From Bacteroidales bacterium (GTDB lineage Bacteria > Bacteroidota > Bacteroidia > Bacteroidales > UBA932), in assembly GCA_017620335.1 (NCBI GenBank), contig JAFZQO010000010.1:44063-108062 (forward strand): 64,000 bases of DNA. The letters are read 5' to 3'. Position numbers and translations under genes: made by a program. The notes under the pieces are model-generated. The model searched no databases. It saw only the letters and a list, made by a program, of their open reading frames with translations, and was not told the DNA's origin. Below are positions 57,542 to 64,000 of this stretch, one piece after another. Positions within the stretch are counted from its first letter, which is position 1, and every line of letters begins with the position of its first letter.

Positions 57542-60520
57542 ATGCATAGCAAGAGATTTTTCGCCGTCGCCGCGGCGCTCTGGATCGGGCTGCTGGCCTT
57601 CCAGGCCCAGGCCGGCCCCACCGACAAGGATTACAGGCAGGCCGTCAGGCTGTACCGCAACGGCATGTACGAGCGCGCCAAGGACATCTTCGAGGACCTC
57701 GGCCGCAAGGGAGACATCCTTGCCGAGGGCTATTCCGCCCTTTGCGCGGCCAAGATGCAGACCCCTGGCTTCATGTCCGAGCTGGACTCCTACCTGCTGA
57801 AGTATCCCGAGTCCCCGTTGACCGCACAGGTGCGTTATGAGAAGGGCCTGTCCTTCTTCGACGCCGGGGACTACTCCGCCTCCCGCCGCGAGTTCGCGTC
57901 GTTCTCGAAGGACGATCTCTTCCGCGAGCAGGTGGCCGAGTACATGTTCAAGCGCGCCTACAGCGACTATGCGCTTCAGGACTATCCCGAGGCCCGCGAG
58001 CGTTTCCTCGCCGTGGAGAAGATGCCGTTCTCCGACTACACGGCCCCCTCACGCTACGCTATCGGCTATATTGACTACTCTTCCAAGGACTTCGACTCCG
58101 CCATCAAATGGTTCGAGCTGGCCGCAAGGGACCCCCGTTTCACCGAACATTCCAATTACTACATCCTCGAGTGCCGCTTCAACAACAAGGACTACCGCTA
58201 TGTCACCGACAACGGTCCGGCCATGTTCGAGGCCGTCCCCGCGGAGCGCCAGCCGCACCTCGCCCGCATCCTTTCGGAGTCATACCTCGTGCAGGGCAAT
58301 GTCGACAAGGCGAAAGAGTACTTCGACAAGAACCGCATTTCGGACGAGGCCAAGACCCGTTCGGACTATTTCTACGCCGGATCGGTGATGTACGCGATCG
58401 AGGATTACGCCGCGGCCGTCGAGAACTTCTCCGGCATGCGCACCTTCGCCGACTCGCTCGGCCAGATCGCATCCTACCAGATGGCCGACGCATACCTCCA
58501 GCTGAAGAACAAGGTCAGGGCGATGGAGTGCTTCAAGGACGCTTCAGACCTTTCGTACGACGCCGAGATCCAGGAGGACGCCATGTTCAACTACGCCAAG
58601 CTCGCCTTCGACCTCAACCAGGACGGTCAGGCCTTCGCGGACTATATCGCGAAGTACGCCAAGTCCAAGCGCGGCGACGACATCTACAGCTACATGGCCC
58701 TTTCCAGGCTCGCGGCACACGACTATGCCGGAGCCGTCGAGGCCTATGACAATATCGACGAGCTGAGCCCCGACATGCGGAGCAACTACATGAAGGCCAA
58801 TTACCTGCGCGCCAACCAGCTGATTTCCAACGGTTCCTGGCGCGACGCGGTGCAGTGCCTGCAGGCCGCGGCGTTCTATACCGGCCGCCGCGACCCCTTC
58901 AACCAGCTGTCGCGCTACTGGCTGGCCGAGTCGTACTACAATACAGGCAAGTACGCCGAGGCCGAGAACGTGCTCACCGACCTTTACAACGGCTCCGCCC
59001 TCGACGGGCACGAGGAGGGCAGGCTCCTGCCTTACAACCTCGCTTACAGCTATTTCCGTGACGGGGATTATCAGAATGCGGCGAAGTGGTTCGACACCTA
59101 CCTGTCATCTGGCAGCCCCGCCTTCGCGAAGGACGCCGGCGTGCGCCGGGCAGACTGCGACTTCATGCGCAGGGACTACGCCGCTGCCGCCGGTGGCTAT
59201 GAGTCTGTCCTTTCCAGGTTCTCCGACCCTGACGACGTGTATCCTTATTACCAGCTGGGCCTGGCGTACGGCCTGGCCGGCGAGAAGCAGAAGAAGGTGG
59301 ACGCCCTGGCCCCCGTGCGCAAGGCGAGTCCTTCCGCCAATTTCTGGCCCGAGGCCATGTACGAGTTGGGAAGGGCCTATGTTGAACTGGACCGTACCGA
59401 CGCGGCCATCGAGTGCTTCGAGGCGCTCCGGGCCAATGCCAAGGACGGCACTTACGTGGCCAGGGCGCTCATCGAGCTTGGAATGGTCGCGAGGAACTCC
59501 AGGCAGAATGAAAAGGCCCTGGATTACTACAAGGAAGTGGTCGAAAGGCTCCCTCACGGAGAGTACACCGAGGACGCCATGCTCGCCATCGAGGCCATCT
59601 ACCAGTCCATGGGCGAGCCTGACACCTTCCTCGCCTATGCCGACTCCGTCGGAGACGGTTCCCGCAGGACCGAGGCCGAGAGGGAGCAGATATACTTCAA
59701 CTCCGCCGAGCAGATCTTCCTGAGCGGCAACTACCAGAAGGCCCTCGTGTCGCTGCAGAAGTATTTCGACATGTATCCTTCCGGTGAAAAGGTCACGGAG
59801 GCCCGCTTCTATGAGGCCGAGTGCTACAACAACATGGGGCAGAAGGAGAACGCCGCCGACAGTTACGCCAAGGTCATGACCGCCCCCGACTCCGGTTCGC
59901 TCCTCGAGCCCGCGATCCTCAACTACGCGGTCCTCTCATACGGCCTCGAGCATTATTCCGACGCCTACAACGGTTACTACATGCTGCGCGAGAAGGCGAA
60001 GATGGACGAGAACGTATTCGCCGCCAAGGTCGGCATGATGCGCTCGGCGTACCGCGCCAAGGACTACCGCAACGCCCTGGCCGAGGCTGACGCCGTCAAG
60101 GCCGACAGGCGCAGCGACGAGGCGCTCAAGCGCGAGGCCGACTTCGTCAAGGCGAAGTCGCTTATGGGTACCAGCCAGCGCGCCGCCGCCCTCGACATCT
60201 TCCGCAGCCTTGCCTCCAGCCCCTCTACCGACGAGGGTGCAGAGGCGGCTTACACGCTGATACAGAACACCTACGACATCGGTGATTTCGACAAGGTCGA
60301 GAACATGGTGTACGACTTCTCGTCCAAGGCGGGCGGCCAGAGTTACTGGCTTGCCAAGGCCTACATCGTCCTGGGCGACGCCTTCGCCGAGCAGGACAAT
60401 CTCGCTCAGGCGAAGGCTACCTTCGAGAGCATAGCTTCCGGCTACGAACCGACCGGTCCCGGGGACGATGTCCTTGACGCCGTCGCCATGAGGCTCGAGA
60501 AACTTTCACAATTGATGTAA
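57542..60520 (+). CDS. Large secreted TPR-repeat protein
   Basis: 992 residues: signal peptide (FFAVAAALWIGLLAFQAQAG) and then tetratricopeptide repeats almost throughout (for example YRQAVRLYRNGMYERAKDIF, KGLSFFDAGDYSASRREF, YWLAESYYNTGKYAEAENVL, FYEAECYNNMGQKENAADSY). No enzymatic domain is visible. It is probably a periplasmic or outer-membrane scaffold; the outer-membrane barrel gene starts 6 bp downstream, so the two are likely partners. I know this TPR-plus-barrel pairing from other Bacteroidota but no assigned function. Confidence 0.82.
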   Translation: MHSKRFFAVAAALWIGLLAFQAQAGPTDKDYRQAVRLYRNGMYERAKDIFEDLGRKGDILAEGYSALCAAKMQTPGFMSELDSYLLKYPESPLTAQVRYEKGLSFFDAGDYSASRREFASFSKDDLFREQVAEYMFKRAYSDYALQDYPEARERFLAVEKMPFSDYTAPSRYAIGYIDYSSKDFDSAIKWFELAARDPRFTEHSNYYILECRFNNKDYRYVTDNGPAMFEAVPAERQPHLARILSESYLVQGNVDKAKEYFDKNRISDEAKTRSDYFYAGSVMYAIEDYAAAVENFSGMRTFADSLGQIASYQMADAYLQLKNKVRAMECFKDASDLSYDAEIQEDAMFNYAKLAFDLNQDGQAFADYIAKYAKSKRGDDIYSYMALSRLAAHDYAGAVEAYDNIDELSPDMRSNYMKANYLRANQLISNGSWRDAVQCLQAAAFYTGRRDPFNQLSRYWLAESYYNTGKYAEAENVLTDLYNGSALDGHEEGRLLPYNLAYSYFRDGDYQNAAKWFDTYLSSGSPAFAKDAGVRRADCDFMRRDYAAAAGGYESVLSRFSDPDDVYPYYQLGLAYGLAGEKQKKVDALAPVRKASPSANFWPEAMYELGRAYVELDRTDAAIECFEALRANAKDGTYVARALIELGMVARNSRQNEKALDYYKEVVERLPHGEYTEDAMLAIEAIYQSMGEPDTFLAYADSVGDGSRRTEAEREQIYFNSAEQIFLSGNYQKALVSLQKYFDMYPSGEKVTEARFYEAECYNNMGQKENAADSYAKVMTAPDSGSLLEPAILNYAVLSYGLEHYSDAYNGYYMLREKAKMDENVFAAKVGMMRSAYRAKDYRNALAEADAVKADRRSDEALKREADFVKAKSLMGTSQRAAALDIFRSLASSPSTDEGAEAAYTLIQNTYDIGDFDKVENMVYDFSSKAGGQSYWLAKAYIVLGDAFAEQDNLAQAKATFESIASGYEPTGPGDDVLDAVAMRLEKLSQLM

Positions 60521-60526
60521 TCCGCT

Positions 60527-62362
60527 ATGAGACGCTATATAATCCTTGCTGCGGCCCTGCTGGCCGGTGCGGCGCTAAGCGCCCAGAACCTCAACCCTAC
60601 GGTCCAGGTCACGAACGACTACCAGGGCAAGCCCATGGAGGTTGAGAAACAGAAAGTCCAGATGGCCGTCCCGGACTCCCTGCTGAAGTTCGACTGGAAC
60701 TTCAACTATTCCGTGTTCGACAACCCTTACAAGGGCGCCTACGAGTTCTCGCCTTACCGTATCGAGATGAAACCGGACGCCACCGTCCGCGACAACCGCA
60801 GGTTCTTCCTGCGTGCCGGGGCTGGTTATTCCCTTCATCCCGAGGCCCAGCTGGTCTTTACGCCTGACATCAAGGGCAAATTCGGAATAAGCGTTTACGA
60901 CGACTTCAAGGGATATTTCGGCAAGTACAACAACATCGTGGCCGAAGCTGAGAACGGCGTCATAAACGGTCCCTATACCATCTCCAGGGACGGTGATTAC
61001 GGCGGGAACGAGCTTTCCAACCGGGTGGGCACGGAACTCCGCTACGACGCCCGGAGGACGGTATTTACGCTTGACGCCGGAATGGACCTGATGAAGACGA
61101 AGGAACAGTATATCCCCGGCAACGACATGCTTGGGGGCTCCGCCACCCTGCGCGCCCGCTCCGTCGGGGAGTCGGACCTGCTCTATGACATCAGCGCCGG
61201 CTGGATCGGCTTCGGCAACAAGCTGAAGTACAGCGATTCCTCCGACAGACGCTTCACCGAGCATGACGCCGGATTTGACGCCAGGTTCGTCTATCTCCTA
61301 GCCGGGAACCATTCCATACGCTTCGAGCCTTCCTGGCATCATGTCATCTTCAACCAGACCGGAGCTCCCGACCAGGTCCAATACTCCTGGGGTGAATATG
61401 ATAGTTATATTTCTGCCGATCCCTTCGTCGAATCAATGGTGACCGACGTAGTGGAAATAGTCCCTTCGTACGTGTTTTCCAACAACGGCCTGTCCCTGAT
61501 GGCCGGAATAGTTTATTCCAACGCCTGGAACGACAATGCCTTTTCTCCGCTCATGGAAAAGAGGCGCAGCCTGTTCCCGAACCTCCGGCTCTATTATGAG
61601 GCGGTTCCCGACAAGGTCGTCCTCTCGGCCAAGCTGACCGGAGGGCGGAAGTTCAATACTTACGGGTCATACCTGAAAGGCAACCATCACCTGCCCGAAC
61701 TTTCTTCCTTGAACTATGCGAACATGTTAGGTGACGCCACCGTCAATGCGTTCGATGCCGGAGTAGGCTTCAGCGGAAGGGTGGGAAGCCGCCTGCAGGT
61801 GGGAGCCGAGGCCGGTTTCGCACGTTATCTCAACGCTCCGATGGACTGGGTCTATCAGGCTTACCAGGGTCCTGTCATGGCAGGCCAGAACAACTATCTC
61901 CGTTGTCATCCCTGCCTTGTCATGGCAGACTATGACCTGGTATATGCCGACCTGACCGGCTCGTACAACTCCGACAGGCTTGAAGGCTCCGCCCATCTGC
62001 GGGCCCAGCATTCGGAGATCAAGCAGGAGGCCGGAGACAATCTCCATCCTTTCCCCCTGCCCCTGTTCACCGGCTCCGCGGCCCTGACCTACAACTGGAA
62101 TCGCCGCCTGTTCGCAGGCGTTTCGGCTGAGTGGGCCACTTCTAGGTCCGGTAACGGGCTTGTCACTTTCTCATACAACAGTCCCGTCGAGTGTACGGTG
62201 CCGGGATGGGTCGACCTTGGGGTCAACGCGGAGTTCCGGGCCAACAACCGGCTGTCGTTCTGGGCCGAGGGCAGGAACCTTCTGAACCACATGGTCATGC
62301 GGGATTTCCTGATATCGGAGAAAGGCCCCTATTTTACCGCCGGAATTTGCCTGAATCTGTAA
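60527..62362 (+). CDS. Outer-membrane beta-barrel protein (TonB-receptor-like barrel, no plug)
   Basis: 611 residues: signal peptide (IILAAALLAGAALSAQ), a short N-terminal part, then many amphipathic strands (FFLRAGAGYSLHPEAQLVFT, HSIRFEPSWHHVIFN, RRLFAGVSAEWATSR, ADLTGSYNSDRLEGSAHLRA) and a C-terminal strand ending with aromatic/Leu residues (YFTAGICLNL). The final 60 residues (DLGVNAEFRANNRLSFWAEG, NLLNHMV) look like the end of a TonB-dependent receptor, but no plug domain is present. Co-transcribed with the TPR gene; role unknown. Confidence 0.75.
   Translation: MRRYIILAAALLAGAALSAQNLNPTVQVTNDYQGKPMEVEKQKVQMAVPDSLLKFDWNFNYSVFDNPYKGAYEFSPYRIEMKPDATVRDNRRFFLRAGAGYSLHPEAQLVFTPDIKGKFGISVYDDFKGYFGKYNNIVAEAENGVINGPYTISRDGDYGGNELSNRVGTELRYDARRTVFTLDAGMDLMKTKEQYIPGNDMLGGSATLRARSVGESDLLYDISAGWIGFGNKLKYSDSSDRRFTEHDAGFDARFVYLLAGNHSIRFEPSWHHVIFNQTGAPDQVQYSWGEYDSYISADPFVESMVTDVVEIVPSYVFSNNGLSLMAGIVYSNAWNDNAFSPLMEKRRSLFPNLRLYYEAVPDKVVLSAKLTGGRKFNTYGSYLKGNHHLPELSSLNYANMLGDATVNAFDAGVGFSGRVGSRLQVGAEAGFARYLNAPMDWVYQAYQGPVMAGQNNYLRCHPCLVMADYDLVYADLTGSYNSDRLEGSAHLRAQHSEIKQEAGDNLHPFPLPLFTGSAALTYNWNRRLFAGVSAEWATSRSGNGLVTFSYNSPVECTVPGWVDLGVNAEFRANNRLSFWAEGRNLLNHMVMRDFLISEKGPYFTAGICLNL

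Positions 62363-64000
<1,638 letters not shown>

Overview
The window looks like a chromosomal segment of a high-GC member of the Bacteroidales (Bacteroidota). Several signs agree: type III glutamine synthetase (GlnN), a DUF4290 gene next to ftsK, a FISUMP-domain lipoprotein, TlpA/DUF4369-type thioredoxin lipoproteins, short HPF beside a Xer recombinase, and about twenty gene starts preceded by the Bacteroidota -7 promoter box TAnnTTTG. The genes are densely packed, many overlap by ATGA, and nearly all are housekeeping. An uncultured gut or rumen lineage is my guess; the genus cannot be read from this sequence.

Layout. 1-2.4 kb: ftsK (cut by the left edge) and a DUF4290 gene, minus strand. 2.5-5.8 kb: a four-gene cassette on the plus strand (HprK-like kinase, S24/S26 peptidase, PqqD-like protein, exporter ABC ATPase/permease) resembling a peptide-processing and export system but with no visible precursor. 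5.8-7.9 kb: a FISUMP lipoprotein and an ApbE flavin transferase. 7.9-23.6 kb: one long minus-strand nitrogen operon in transcription order glnK, amtB, a TorF-like porin, asnB, glnN, gltB, gltD, dapF, dapL, purF. Upstream of it are pyrG and a fused carA-carB gene. 29.9-31.8 kb: a TlpA-like lipoprotein, the only large noncoding stretch (about 690 bp, full of inverted repeats) and tRNA-Ser(GGA). 31.9-40.3 kb: an orphan HsdR_N-domain protein, cca, xer, hpf, holA, a NatAB-type ABC transporter and a 5'-nucleotidase split over two genes. 40.3-45.9 kb: carboxylesterase, yicC, glnS and a ROK regulator. 46-51.9 kb: a HAMP-like membrane protein, TrkH, a RecD-like helicase and a DPP IV-type peptidase. 51.9-57.5 kb: THUMP-like methyltransferase, phosphoglucomutase, NCS2 purine permease, nth and ftsE. 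57.5-64 kb: a large TPR protein, an outer-membrane beta-barrel and gyrB (cut by the right edge).

How the genes work together. The central 22 kb concentrates ammonium uptake (AmtB with P-II), assimilation (GlnN, GltBD) and five glutamine-amide users (CarAB, PyrG, AsnB, GltB, PurF), plus two diaminopimelate genes, one of which uses glutamate as amino donor. The most interesting signal lies between pyrG and glnK. A 39-codon ORF has 9 Gln or Asn codons within a 14-codon run, starts just after a promoter box, and is followed 24 nt after its stop by an intrinsic terminator that sits before glnK. This is the layout of a ribosome-mediated attenuator that would read charged tRNA-Gln and tRNA-Asn and control an operon that makes both amino acids. 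The second candidate system is the kinase/peptidase/PqqD/ABC cassette at 2.5-5.8 kb.
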